A stretch of DNA of 64,000 bases from Sphingomonas sp. CROZ-RG-20F-R02-07 (GTDB lineage Bacteria; Pseudomonadota; Alphaproteobacteria; Sphingomonadales; Sphingomonadaceae), in contig NZ_JAKNQJ010000010.1 of assembly GCF_022662335.1 (NCBI RefSeq), positions 48,191 to 112,190 on the forward strand, read 5' to 3'. Below the pieces are notes generated by a model. That model was not told where the DNA came from. It did no database searches and saw only the letters and a list, made by a program, of their open reading frames with translations. This document shows positions 56,247-64,000 of this stretch, one piece after another. The position numbers and the translations under genes are program-made. Every line of letters begins with the position of its first letter. Position 1 is the first letter of the stretch.

Positions 56247-57410
56247 ATGACGCCCTCTTCGAGCAATGCGCTGCTGTGCATGGAGAATCGGATGCTGGCT
56301 GCCGAGGGAACCGGCGTTGCGACCTATGCGCGTGCCTTGCGAGCCGCACAGCAGAGCCTGTCGTCCCAAGCGCTCCTGCTGAGCGGCGGAGAGGCAAGCG
56401 CGCCCGACAGCCCCCAGAGCCGGATCGATCGATGGCGCCGCTCGCTTCGCGCGGCGCTACCGCTTGGCACGTGGGCGCGCCAGGATGCAGTCCGCTTCAT
56501 ACGCCACGATCTATTCCGGCTCGGTCAGGCATTCTTCACCGCGCAAGGCCGACTACTGCCCGTTCATGTTCCAGGGCCAGTTGGCATCATGCACTGGTCT
56601 TACCCCGTGCCGCTACGGGTGGTGGGATGGCGCAACCTCTACACCATTCACGATGCGATCCCGCTCGTCCGCCCGGAGCTCAGCCCGATCGATGGAAAGC
56701 GGCATCGTAAGCTGCTGCGTCAGGTAGCTTTGCATGCCGATGCGATCGTCACCGTTTCACGATCCGCAGCCAAGGAGATTGTCGAGACGCTTAACCTATC
56801 GCAAGCCGACGTGATCGATTGTTCGCAACCGGTTGCCGTCGTGAAGCCCGGCAGTCCTACGCTGCTGCCAGCAGGGCTTGAAGCTGGTGGCTATCTGTTG
56901 GTGTGCGGATCGGTGGAGCCGCGCAAGAATGTCGAGCGGATCGCCATGGCCTATCGTGCGAGCGGCACATCGCTGCCGCTCGTCATCGTTGGACCGAATG
57001 GCTGGCACTCCGAAGGCATCGCACCCGCATTGCAAGACTCCCCGGGGATTGTGAGACTGTCCTACCAATCTCGCGACACCGTCATCGCGCTCATCACCCA
57101 TGCCAGGGCGCTGCTGATGCCGTCGCTTGCCGAGGGGTTCGGCTTGCCGGTCGCGGAAGCGATGACGCTGGGCACGCCCGTGGTGACCAGCGCGACGGGC
57201 GCGTTGGCGGAAACCGCCGGCACGGCAGCCTTGCTCGTCGATCCGCTTGATGTCGAGGCCATCGCGGTTGCCATTTCGACCATCGCCCGAGACGATGGGC
57301 TATGTGACAAGCTTGCCATGGCCGGCAGGGATCGTGCGCGCCTGTTCGATCCCGCATGCTTCGCCGAACGATTACGCGTGCTTTACGACCGTTCAGGCAG
57401 TGATGGTTGA
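56247..57410 (+). CDS. GT4 family glycosyltransferase
   Basis: 387 residues, divergent from kpsT with a 69-bp gap. ENRMLAAEGTGVATYARALRAA is the acceptor-side start typical of GT4. NLYTIHDAIPLVRPELSPID, IVTVSRSAAKEI, LLVCGSVEPRKNVERIAMAYR, LVIVGPNGW and LMPSLAEGFGLPVAEAMTLGTPVVTSATGALAETAG (E-x7-E) follow. A retaining GT-B enzyme, probably building the capsule repeat. Substrate unknown. It may lead the plus-strand cluster running to 63658. Confidence 0.88.
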   Translation: MTPSSSNALLCMENRMLAAEGTGVATYARALRAAQQSLSSQALLLSGGEASAPDSPQSRIDRWRRSLRAALPLGTWARQDAVRFIRHDLFRLGQAFFTAQGRLLPVHVPGPVGIMHWSYPVPLRVVGWRNLYTIHDAIPLVRPELSPIDGKRHRKLLRQVALHADAIVTVSRSAAKEIVETLNLSQADVIDCSQPVAVVKPGSPTLLPAGLEAGGYLLVCGSVEPRKNVERIAMAYRASGTSLPLVIVGPNGWHSEGIAPALQDSPGIVRLSYQSRDTVIALITHARALLMPSLAEGFGLPVAEAMTLGTPVVTSATGALAETAGTAALLVDPLDVEAIAVAISTIARDDGLCDKLAMAGRDRARLFDPACFAERLRVLYDRSGSDG

Positions 57411-57512
57411 CGCTCGGACGATGCACGCTCACAGGCATCGGTTTTCACGCTGATACGGGCTTGGTTAGGCGAGCAGGTCCGACACGACAGCCATGGCGAG
57501 ATATAAGCAGCA

Positions 57513-58682
57513 ATGGACGACATGCCTGGTCAGGCTTTAGACCCCTTCGAGTTCCATGGGCATCCGGTCAGCTGCATTCCCGGATTAGGCGGTACGGGAC
57601 CGCTTCCCGATCCCACCTATGCCTTTCATACTCCCTATGTCCCTGTAGCGCGCGGCCATGCGCATTTTCTGGTCCGCTTTACCAACCTGCAGGCCCGTCG
57701 GGGATCGCTGCTGCTGCGCATCCACATGCTTTCCGACGAGCCGGGTGCGATCGCGAGCATGGTGACCAGCCATCGCGTGCAGCTTAACTGGCTTGCCCAT
57801 CATGGTGGCGAAACGCAGCTTCGCTTCGAAGCCTTTCGCGGCGCACGCTATGCGATCATGGGGCTGGTGCCCGACCAGTTGGACGCGAGTGCGAAGGCGT
57901 TGACGATCACGCTGGATCGCCCTGCCACCGAGGAGGATCTCGCAACGGGAGGGGAAGCGACCGAGGCCCGCTCCACGGTTTATGCCAGTGAAACCATCCG
58001 GTCCGCACCCGCACCCTTGCTGTTATCCTTAGACCCGCCTTCGTTCGCTCAGCCGGTATCTCAGCCCTGCACCACGGAACAATTGCGTGAATCCGCGTTC
58101 CGCAAGCGGTGCGATACGCTGCGCGATCTTCCGGCCGCGGCGACCGATCGCTGGCAAATCGCCTATATACTCCAAGTTCTCGACCGCTATGGGGCATTGA
58201 AGGCTGGCGCCAGAGGCCTGATCCTGGGACAGGTCCATGCATCGCTCCAACAAGCCTTGAGTGCAGCCGGAACCACGTTTCAGTGCGTGGCCTTGGAGCA
58301 TGACGTAAAGGGATGCACCTCGACTATAGACTCGGCCGATCTACCCGGCGAACTCTTCGCCTTCGACTTCCTTCTGTCCGTTCGCGCAACTGATAGTTTG
58401 AGAAGCGATCGTCTGGCGGTAGGTTTCATCGAAAACGCCATGGAGTGCCTGCGCCCCAATGGCTTGTCGGTGCATGTGGCGGGCTACCATCCTCATCCCG
58501 AACAATTGTCGCGTGTCGCCTTTGACCGCAATGGCCTTGAACGCATAGCCTTCACGTTGATCTCGCGCGGTCACCAGATGGCGCGCCTGAAACCGGCGCT
58601 TACCCAGCATCTTTCGGAATCGCCTACCACCCACGCCATACCCTTTGGCTTGGTCGCGCGTCGCGCGTCTTTGATACGATGA
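57513..58682 (+). CDS. Beta-sandwich + methyltransferase-like protein lacking the SAM loop
   Basis: 389 residues. Residues about 25-140 are beta-rich (FLVRFTNLQARRGSLLLRIHMLSDEPG...RFEAFRGARYAIMGLVPDQLDA). Residues about 200-385 align by eye with the methyltransferase at 40652: WQIAYILQVLDRYGALKAGARGLILGQ against WELAYVLQAIHEHGHLREGARGLGFGC, and FIENAMECLRPNGLSVHVAGY against FVENTLATLKPGGLSVHTTEF. The glycine-rich SAM loop (GFGCG) is replaced by ILGQV, so methyl transfer is unlikely. It could act as a glycan-binding or scaffold subunit. The assignment is my own comparison, not a known family. Confidence 0.65.
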   Translation: MDDMPGQALDPFEFHGHPVSCIPGLGGTGPLPDPTYAFHTPYVPVARGHAHFLVRFTNLQARRGSLLLRIHMLSDEPGAIASMVTSHRVQLNWLAHHGGETQLRFEAFRGARYAIMGLVPDQLDASAKALTITLDRPATEEDLATGGEATEARSTVYASETIRSAPAPLLLSLDPPSFAQPVSQPCTTEQLRESAFRKRCDTLRDLPAAATDRWQIAYILQVLDRYGALKAGARGLILGQVHASLQQALSAAGTTFQCVALEHDVKGCTSTIDSADLPGELFAFDFLLSVRATDSLRSDRLAVGFIENAMECLRPNGLSVHVAGYHPHPEQLSRVAFDRNGLERIAFTLISRGHQMARLKPALTQHLSESPTTHAIPFGLVARRASLIR

Positions 58683-58804
58683 TGATCTGGCTCTGCATGA
58701 TTCGACTGGGCCGAAGCAGCTGAAACGGGTTTGCTGGACGTGCCTTCGACGCCACTTTAAGGCCACACTCCAGAGCCGGCTGCATACAACGAAAGAGAGC
58801 GTCA

Positions 58805-60316
58805 TTGGAGTTCGAGGACCAACAGGCAATGCGCAAAACCGTATCGTCGTTCCTGGCCGATGGCCCTCTCAAGCAGTTCTTTGCCGGTAGGCAGGTCCAT
58901 CAGATCGAAAACGATCGCCTCGCTGACGGATCGGAACATGCCTCCGACGCCGAAGCGATTCTGTCCTATCGTCAATTGCAGGACGTAGCCGATTACCGGC
59001 AAGCGCTGCAGACATGGTTTGGCCGATTGGCCCTTGGGAGCCACCTGATGGTGATCGTTCCTCATGCGTTTTTGTATGAGCGCCGGCTCGCCTTGCCATC
59101 ACCGTGGCGTCCACAGCAGCGACGTCTGTACACACCGGCATCGCTGATGGCGGAAATCGAAGAGGCGTTAATCCCCAACACTTACCGAATACGCTGGCTA
59201 GGTGATATGGATCGTCAATATGATTATGGGCAGGATGCCGCATTCGAACCGCAAGGCGACAGCGACATTGCTCTGGTTTTGGAACGCATAGTACCTCCAG
59301 CATGGTCGCTGGAGCACCAGGTAAATCCCCGCGCAGCGTCGCCGCTCGATGCGCTTGATTTCGCGTTTGAACCCGAACGCACGCGCATCGAGATGGATGG
59401 GAAACCGCTGGTGCGTCGTGTCCTGATTCTAAAGCTGGATCATCTCGGGGATCTCATCATGGGACTGCCAGCCCTGGAACGGGTACGCCACTATTTCGCG
59501 GATGCCACGATCGATTTGGTGGTTGGCTCTTGGAACGTCGCCATGGCCCAGGATCTGGGGCTTGCCGACCGGGTTCTGGCTTTTGACGCATTTCCTCGCA
59601 ATTCGAGCGAGGAGGAACCCAACGTACCGGCGACGCTTGGGCGATTTCAGGCCTTGGTCACCGACGACTATGATCTGGCCATCGACCTGCGCACCGATGT
59701 GGACACCCGCGTCCTACTCCAAGCCGTGAAGGCGCCGTTGAAGGCTGGTATCGGAACGCGTGCGCGCTTTCCCTTTCTCAATATTGCGCTGCCGCTCGAC
59801 AGCACGCGCAACGAAGCCGAGCGGGTTCGCGACGAGCGGATCGGGCCGCATAGCTTTTCCCTGCAGGGCAGCGGTCGGCGCAGTCACTTCGCCCTATATT
59901 CGGATCGACGGACGGTCGAGCGGGATTGTGCGATCGTTTGGGGCCCTTACCTCGAGCTCGATCCTGGCGACTATATCTTCGACTTCTACATCGATCTGGA
60001 AGATGAGCGTGGCGATGGCTTGTTGCGGCTGGACGTCGCACTCGACCGCGGAAAGACAGTGTCGGAGATGATCGTTTCCGGCCCGGCCAACTTTCATCTC
60101 CCGTTCCGCGTTGACAAGCCGAAGACGGTGTTCGAAGCGCGGATCAACACCATTGAGGGCCATGCCGGCATCAGCTTTGGTTTTCATGGCGGTCGCCTGA
60201 TCAAGAAGGGGCCCGGCAACGTTCTGCACCAGACCGAATATGCCTGCTTGCTGGTGGAGTTGGTGAAGCTGCGCGTGCGCGATTTCGGAACGCTTGTAGA
60301 CGTGGGAACGGCATGA
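58805..60316 (+). CDS. Chimera: half methyltransferase + GT9 N-terminal half + beta-sandwich
   Basis: 503 residues from a TTG with AAAGAGAG upstream; an ATG at 58829 is possible. Residues about 40-170 resemble the C-terminal half of the methyltransferase at 61342 (SHLMVIVPHAFLYERRLALP, RLYTPASLMAEIEEALIPNTYRIRWLGD). Residues about 203-335 are the acceptor-side half of a GT9 enzyme (RVLILKLDHLGDLIMGLPALERVRHYF, DLAIDLRTDVDTRVLL). Residues about 372-470 form a beta-sandwich (IVWGPYLELDPGDYIFDFYIDLED). The donor-binding half of GT9 is absent and is supplied by the next gene, whose ATG overlaps this stop (ATGA). Function inferred: one subunit of a two-part glycosyltransferase. Confidence 0.72.
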   Translation: MEFEDQQAMRKTVSSFLADGPLKQFFAGRQVHQIENDRLADGSEHASDAEAILSYRQLQDVADYRQALQTWFGRLALGSHLMVIVPHAFLYERRLALPSPWRPQQRRLYTPASLMAEIEEALIPNTYRIRWLGDMDRQYDYGQDAAFEPQGDSDIALVLERIVPPAWSLEHQVNPRAASPLDALDFAFEPERTRIEMDGKPLVRRVLILKLDHLGDLIMGLPALERVRHYFADATIDLVVGSWNVAMAQDLGLADRVLAFDAFPRNSSEEEPNVPATLGRFQALVTDDYDLAIDLRTDVDTRVLLQAVKAPLKAGIGTRARFPFLNIALPLDSTRNEAERVRDERIGPHSFSLQGSGRRSHFALYSDRRTVERDCAIVWGPYLELDPGDYIFDFYIDLEDERGDGLLRLDVALDRGKTVSEMIVSGPANFHLPFRVDKPKTVFEARINTIEGHAGISFGFHGGRLIKKGPGNVLHQTEYACLLVELVKLRVRDFGTLVDVGTA

Positions 60317-60861
60317 GCGACATCATCATCGCGCCGTTTTCCAACAGCGCGATCCGGGATTGGCCCGCTTCGCATGTCAGCGAACTCATTGGGATGCTGC
60401 TGGAGGAATCCGCTGTCACAGGGCGGATCCGGGTAGTCGGTGCGCCGGGGCAGCGGCTCGGCGCCTGCGAGATTGTTCGGTTCCATCCGGCGGATCGAGT
60501 TATCAACGAATGCGGCCGCCTGGCATGGCCTGAGGTCTTGGATGCGCTCCGCGTCGCCGCTTGCGTGGTCGGCAACAATTCAGGCATCGCGCATGTCGCC
60601 GGTGCCTTGGGCACGCCCACGGTGTGCGTCTTCGGTGGCTCCCACCAGCGGATGGAGTGGCGGCCGCGCGGCGCTCACGTCATCATATTGTCCCGCGCGA
60701 TCGGCTGCTCGCCCTGCCATCTCGACCATGGCCATCTCAGCCCCTACGGAAAGGCGTGTCTGCGCGACATCACGCCCGACTCCGTTCGGGATGCCGTTTT
60801 GAAGATCATGGTACAGGCCAGAATGAATATCCTAGGTGACAAGCAAGAGGGCCGAGGGTGA
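60313..60861 (+). CDS. GT9 C-terminal (donor-binding) half as a separate protein
   Basis: 182 residues. IIIAPFSNSAIRDWPASHVSELI, VVGNNSGIAHVAGALGTPTVCVFGGSHQRMEWRPRG and AIGCSPCHLDHGHLSPYGKACLRDIT are the second Rossmann domain of heptosyltransferase-like GT9, including the D/N-SG-x-H donor site and the cysteine-rich tail. A free-standing protein of this sort cannot transfer sugar alone. It should pair with the N-terminal half encoded directly upstream with an ATGA overlap. It is coupled to the coiled-coil gene by GTGA. Confidence 0.8.
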   Translation: MSDIIIAPFSNSAIRDWPASHVSELIGMLLEESAVTGRIRVVGAPGQRLGACEIVRFHPADRVINECGRLAWPEVLDALRVAACVVGNNSGIAHVAGALGTPTVCVFGGSHQRMEWRPRGAHVIILSRAIGCSPCHLDHGHLSPYGKACLRDITPDSVRDAVLKIMVQARMNILGDKQEGRG

Positions 60862-61313
60862 TTGGAATTTCCCGATATGGCGAGCCGATCCGCGCCTTGC
60901 AGGAGGATGTGGCAGCGCTTCGAACACAGATCGCGGCCCTGATGGATCAGGTGACGGTCGTGTCGTCCGCTTTAGAGGCCGAACAGAATGGTAGGAAGAT
61001 CGAAGCCATCAGGACAACGCAGCTTGAGGAGGGCACGACCAGGTTCGAAGCCATCACGGTGGAACACGCTGAAGCGCTCGGGTCGCAGCAATCGACCGTT
61101 TCGCAACACGGTAATGCAATCGACGCTTTGCAGACCGAAGCTGAGCAGCATGCCGAACAAATCCGGCAGATCCGCGGGGATATCGCCCGGATCGAACGTC
61201 AAGCCGCGATTGATCTTGATGAGATGCGCGAGACCAGCAATGCCGTGGCGGCCACCGTGCTGTTAAGACGCCAGCGCGACGTTGGCCCCAGCATCTCGCC
61301 GACCATTCCATGA
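60858..61313 (+). CDS. Coiled-coil protein of the capsule locus
   Basis: 151 residues from a GTG overlapping the previous stop. Nearly the whole chain from about residue 12 to 130 is heptad-like: IRALQEDVAALRTQIAALMDQV, then NAIDALQTEAEQHAEQIRQIRGDIARIERQAAIDLDEM. No membrane segment. Length of the predicted coil is about 115 residues (roughly 17 nm if continuous). In O-antigen systems a coiled coil joined to a methyltransferase/kinase (WbdD) measures chain length. Here a separate coil sits directly before a methyltransferase gene, so a ruler or spacer role is possible but unproven. Confidence 0.65.
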   Translation: MIGISRYGEPIRALQEDVAALRTQIAALMDQVTVVSSALEAEQNGRKIEAIRTTQLEEGTTRFEAITVEHAEALGSQQSTVSQHGNAIDALQTEAEQHAEQIRQIRGDIARIERQAAIDLDEMRETSNAVAATVLLRRQRDVGPSISPTIP

Positions 61314-61341
61314 TCGTACGCCTGCTCCAAGGATTCGCTTG

Positions 61342-62208
61342 ATGTCCTCTCCTCCGATCGATTGCCGCGCCAACCTTCCGGAAGGCTTCGAAGGTTTAGT
61401 CACGTCTCTCTACCATCAATTCCTCGGACGCGAACCCGATCATCAAGGATGGGCGCATTACGTCGCGCGCTTGCACGCAGGGATGGCGCTCGAAGACATT
61501 ATCCACGTTTTCTTCACATCGAGCGAGTTCCTGGATCGGCAGCGTGCCTCGGCTCGCCGCCTGCTAATTGCGGAAGGCGCATTGCACGAAGGCGATGCCC
61601 CGATCTTGGCAAGCGCCTTTCCGACAGATTACAGCCCGCCGGGCGAAGCCGGACGATCCTACCAGCAGCGGCTCCGCTCCGGTTTTCTGGATCGCTATTG
61701 TTCCGGATCCTTGGTGCTCGACGTCGGTTATAGCGGCTACGACAATCCCGAAAACAAGACCGCCCTTCCAGGAGCTATCGGTGTCGATCTCGACTATCCG
61801 GGCTATGACGGCCGTGTCCTGCCGTTCGGCGACGGCACGGTCGATACCGTCTTTTCCAGCCATTGCCTCGAACATATCCTGTTCGACCATCAGGCAATCC
61901 GGGATTGGTACCGCGTGCTGAAGATGGGGGGCTTCATCGTCTGCATGGTGCCGAGCCAAGCCCTGTACGAGAAGCGTTGCTTTCTTCCCTCCCGCTTCAA
62001 CGAAGATCACAAGCGGATGTATACGCCATCCAGCCTGCTACGCTCGTTCGAGGAGGCGCTCGACGTGAACAGCTACCGGGTCCGCCACTTGGCGGAGAAT
62101 GATCGCGGATTCAATTATCGGCTAGGACCGGACGTTCATTCCGATGGCGCCTATGAAATCGAATTGGTGATCGAGAAGATCGAACAACCCGATTGGAAGC
62201 TTGCCTGA
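61342..62208 (+). CDS. DUF4214-like + class I SAM methyltransferase
   Basis: 288 residues from the ATG at 61342, with AAGGA eight bases upstream. Residues about 10-65 (EGLVTSLYHQFLGREPDHQGWAHYVARLHAG...FFTSSEF) match the DUF4214-type helical repeat found in phycobilisome-linker-like and glycan-related proteins. The rest is a methyltransferase: LVLDVGYSGYDNP (SAM loop position), GVDLDYPG, VFSSHCLEHILFDHQAIRDWYRVLKMGGFIVCMVP and HKRMYTPSSLLRSFEEAL. The SAM loop is atypical (DVGYSGY). It probably modifies the growing or finished capsule chain; the 58805 protein carries a copy of its C-terminal half. Confidence 0.78.
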   Translation: MSSPPIDCRANLPEGFEGLVTSLYHQFLGREPDHQGWAHYVARLHAGMALEDIIHVFFTSSEFLDRQRASARRLLIAEGALHEGDAPILASAFPTDYSPPGEAGRSYQQRLRSGFLDRYCSGSLVLDVGYSGYDNPENKTALPGAIGVDLDYPGYDGRVLPFGDGTVDTVFSSHCLEHILFDHQAIRDWYRVLKMGGFIVCMVPSQALYEKRCFLPSRFNEDHKRMYTPSSLLRSFEEALDVNSYRVRHLAENDRGFNYRLGPDVHSDGAYEIELVIEKIEQPDWKLA

Positions 62209-62248
62209 ACCGCTTCAAAGCAAGCCAAGCGTTCTTCGAACCGGTCGC

Positions 62249-63658
62249 ATGAGACACACGGCAACGCAAGCGATCGTGCTGGCGATCATGGTCGCGGCGT
62301 GCGGGTCGAGCCGACCGGCTCCCCCTGTTGTATCGCGCGATCTCATCATCGAAACGGGGTACGCACGCGCCACGCGCGACCTGTGGTCGCATTATTGGGA
62401 TGCCGGCGACGACAATCCAGCGGGATCACCCCGTATTCGGGCCACACAAGGCAATGGTGGACCCGACAACGGCCTAATTGTGGACTCACAACGTGCCACG
62501 ACCTTCTGGCAGATGGCGCAGTTCCATAAACTGCTCTTCGGCCAATGGGTTTTCGATCAATCCGCTACGGCGCGCGAGGCTATCGGAGCCAATTGGCGTG
62601 CCATTCGGACAACCTATTCCGACGCACAATTGCGCGGTGACGGCCGAGCCGATCAAAGCATCAGTGTCAGCGACGATGCCGGATGGAAAGCCGCCTTCCT
62701 CGCTCAGGTTCATACCGTAACCGGCGATCCTGCAGCACTGCACGACCTGGAAGAGATGATCCCCGCCGTCACGGCCCGCTTCCTCGATCCCAATCAACCA
62801 CGCTTATTTCATGGAAAAACACCCGCTGGTCGCGCGCTTTTCTCAAACCCTCACGGTATCCTCTACGCAGCGCAGGAGGATCGCCATGCCTATGCGACAT
62901 ATGGCCGGGTCTCGACCTTGTATGAGGCAACGCTCGCTCTCGCCGCATTATACGCCTACGAACAGGACAAGGATCCGGCCTATTTGTCTTATGCGAAGGA
63001 GACCTATCGATGGATCCACACCGACCTGCGCAACGTGAAGCAGTCGTCCGACGACACGGCAACGGGGGTCTACCTATGCGAGCTCATGCTCGAGCCTGCC
63101 GGGCTTCAGTCTGACCATCCTCAGGCGAAGAACCGCTACTATGGCAAGCCAGTCCGGGCGCTGAGCGCGGAATATGGTGGTGGCACGCTTGCCATGGCGG
63201 TTCTTGCCGCCCGGTTGTATCGTCTCACCCACGATTCTGCGTATCTCGTCGAAGCTCGGGATATCATCAAGGCGTTCGTCTTGCCCGACGCATTCGGCCG
63301 CTGGCGGAAAGGCAGACTGTTGTTCGTCAATGCGCGCGATCCCTGGACGGAAGGCTATTGGTATCCGGAGGCCGTAGCGGAGGTCCTTACGCTACCTGGC
63401 ATCGATCCGGCCGGAACCTTCCGCTCGGCCGTTCGCAACACTGCGGCCGCCATTATGGCCGCTCGGATGCCGGACGGCTATTATGGCGCCGATTGGAGCG
63501 GGACCGAATTGGATCCTGCCGATGGCGTAATGACTTGGTTCGAAGAAAGTACTCGTGCCAACGGAGGGCGTGGCGGCGGTCTGGCCGCCCCGCGACAGAT
63601 CATGACTTCGGCCAACTCGGCTTTGCTACTTCAGGCGGCTCACCTCTTACGAAGCTAG
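62249..63658 (+). CDS. Lipoprotein with (alpha/alpha)-barrel glycoside hydrolase-like features
   Basis: 469 residues from the ATG at 62249. The signal peptide has a lipobox (IVLAIMVAACGSS). The mature part has helical-hairpin repeats with aromatic and acidic residues: ATTFWQMAQFHKLLFGQWVFDQ, SDDAGWKAAFLAQVHTVTGD, YGRVSTLYEATLALAALYAYEQDKDPAYLSYAKETYRWI, GGTLAMAVLAARLYRLTHD and DPWTEGYWYPEAVAEV. The paired Asp (SDDAGW) recalls GH76/GH88/GH105-like barrels. It may trim or depolymerise the exported polysaccharide in the periplasm or at the outer membrane. Family placement is tentative. Confidence 0.65.
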   Translation: MRHTATQAIVLAIMVAACGSSRPAPPVVSRDLIIETGYARATRDLWSHYWDAGDDNPAGSPRIRATQGNGGPDNGLIVDSQRATTFWQMAQFHKLLFGQWVFDQSATAREAIGANWRAIRTTYSDAQLRGDGRADQSISVSDDAGWKAAFLAQVHTVTGDPAALHDLEEMIPAVTARFLDPNQPRLFHGKTPAGRALFSNPHGILYAAQEDRHAYATYGRVSTLYEATLALAALYAYEQDKDPAYLSYAKETYRWIHTDLRNVKQSSDDTATGVYLCELMLEPAGLQSDHPQAKNRYYGKPVRALSAEYGGGTLAMAVLAARLYRLTHDSAYLVEARDIIKAFVLPDAFGRWRKGRLLFVNARDPWTEGYWYPEAVAEVLTLPGIDPAGTFRSAVRNTAAAIMAARMPDGYYGADWSGTELDPADGVMTWFEESTRANGGRGGGLAAPRQIMTSANSALLLQAAHLLRS

Positions 63659-63895
63659 TGGCATTCCACAAACTCAGCGACGCGGAGTGGGTTATGTGGC
63701 GGAGAAGCCGCACAACTTACCCGATTGCCTGGCTATCGTTTGGTTGACAGATCGGGCGCGTGCCCACGGACAGAGCCGAAACGGGCATCGCAGCACCAGC
63801 CGTAACCGCGTCGAGATCCACGTCTTTACCTATTTCATCTAGGTCGCGTGGACAAAGGTTGACGGGCGTCTGATCGCTTGATTCAAGGCTGTCTT
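63659..63895. other. Intergenic region, probable insertion-element flank
   Basis: 237 bp between the lipoprotein gene and a transposase fragment. No open frame has coding character. The right part probably holds the left end of the IS5-type element; I could not pair it with a right end, which lies outside the window. Confidence 0.35.
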
Positions 63896-64000
63896 TTGGA
63901 GGCAGCGTTGGGAGAGCGGATTGGGGTTTCGGATGATGAGTGGGCACTGATCGGCCCCCTGCTGCCGTCGGAACGAGGACGTGGCTGCCGACCCGCAGGT
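63896..64000 (+). CDS. IS5-family transposase, N-terminal part (runs off the window)
   Basis: From a TTG, the frame reads LEAALGERIGVSDDEWALIG and then PLLPSERGRGCRPAG, the standard N-terminal start of IS5-type transposases (DEWALIGPLLP). It continues beyond base 64000, so intactness cannot be judged. The start codon is uncertain. It marks the edge of the polysaccharide region. Confidence 0.7.
   Translation, partial: MEAALGERIGVSDDEWALIGPLLPSERGRGCRPAG

Overview
The window is GC-rich DNA that most resembles a sphingomonad (Alphaproteobacteria, Sphingomonas-like). It carries an iteron-type RepA/ParA replication module of the kind found on sphingomonad plasmids, placed between large surface-polysaccharide loci. 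The simplest reading is a large plasmid or chromid dedicated to cell-surface glycans. No rRNA, tRNA or CRISPR array was seen. Species, replicon type and substrates are inferences from protein families.

Layout. (1) 1-9.9 kb: O-antigen/EPS genes comprising three GT2 glycosyltransferases, a Wzx-type flippase, a DegT-like aminotransferase, a hexapeptide acyltransferase, a FemAB-like protein and an FdtB/FdtA-type pair for a 3-amino-3,6-dideoxyhexose. Inside this block, 1.6-3.2 kb is a wrecked IS5-family transposase split by an IS110-family element that holds a 40-bp perfect palindrome. (2) 10-24 kb: a class-B asparagine synthetase, a UDP-glucuronate-4-epimerase-like protein, a small secreted protein with its own terminator, an M48 protease/DnaJ-domain pair, the initiating sugar-phosphate transferase, rmlCBDA, a GT2, an acyltransferase broken by one stop codon, and a GT4. 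(3) 23.7-28.6 kb: replicon core with a small partition partner, ParA, a winged-helix replication-associated protein, RepA with six iterons, an HNH-like protein and a MazE/MazF-type toxin-antitoxin pair.

(4) 28.7-38.7 kb: kdsA, kdsD, kdsB, a phosphatase-like protein, kpsC and kpsS, which together would make CMP-Kdo and the poly-Kdo lipid linker of an ABC-transporter-dependent capsule. An RHH/ParE pair with a damaged toxin, a GT4 and a CarF/PEDS1-like desaturase follow. (5) 38.7-63.7 kb: capsule export genes (kpsM, kpsE, kpsD, kpsT), ADP-heptose genes (gmhB-like, hldE), and an unusual family of modular proteins. Three are TPR + beta-rich domain + GT9 proteins. One GT9 enzyme is split over two genes, with half a methyltransferase and a beta-sandwich fused to the first half. 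There are several SAM-methyltransferase-like proteins, one apparently without the SAM loop, plus a coiled-coil protein, an AGE-family epimerase and a lipoprotein with glycoside-hydrolase-like features. The window ends in an IS5-family transposase fragment.

Reading of the whole: the Kdo block and the Kps exporter fit a group-2-like capsule. HldE together with four GT9 systems suggests that its repeat unit contains heptose. The coiled-coil and methyltransferase genes suggest chain capping or length control. The most novel part is the 57.5-62.2 kb gene set.
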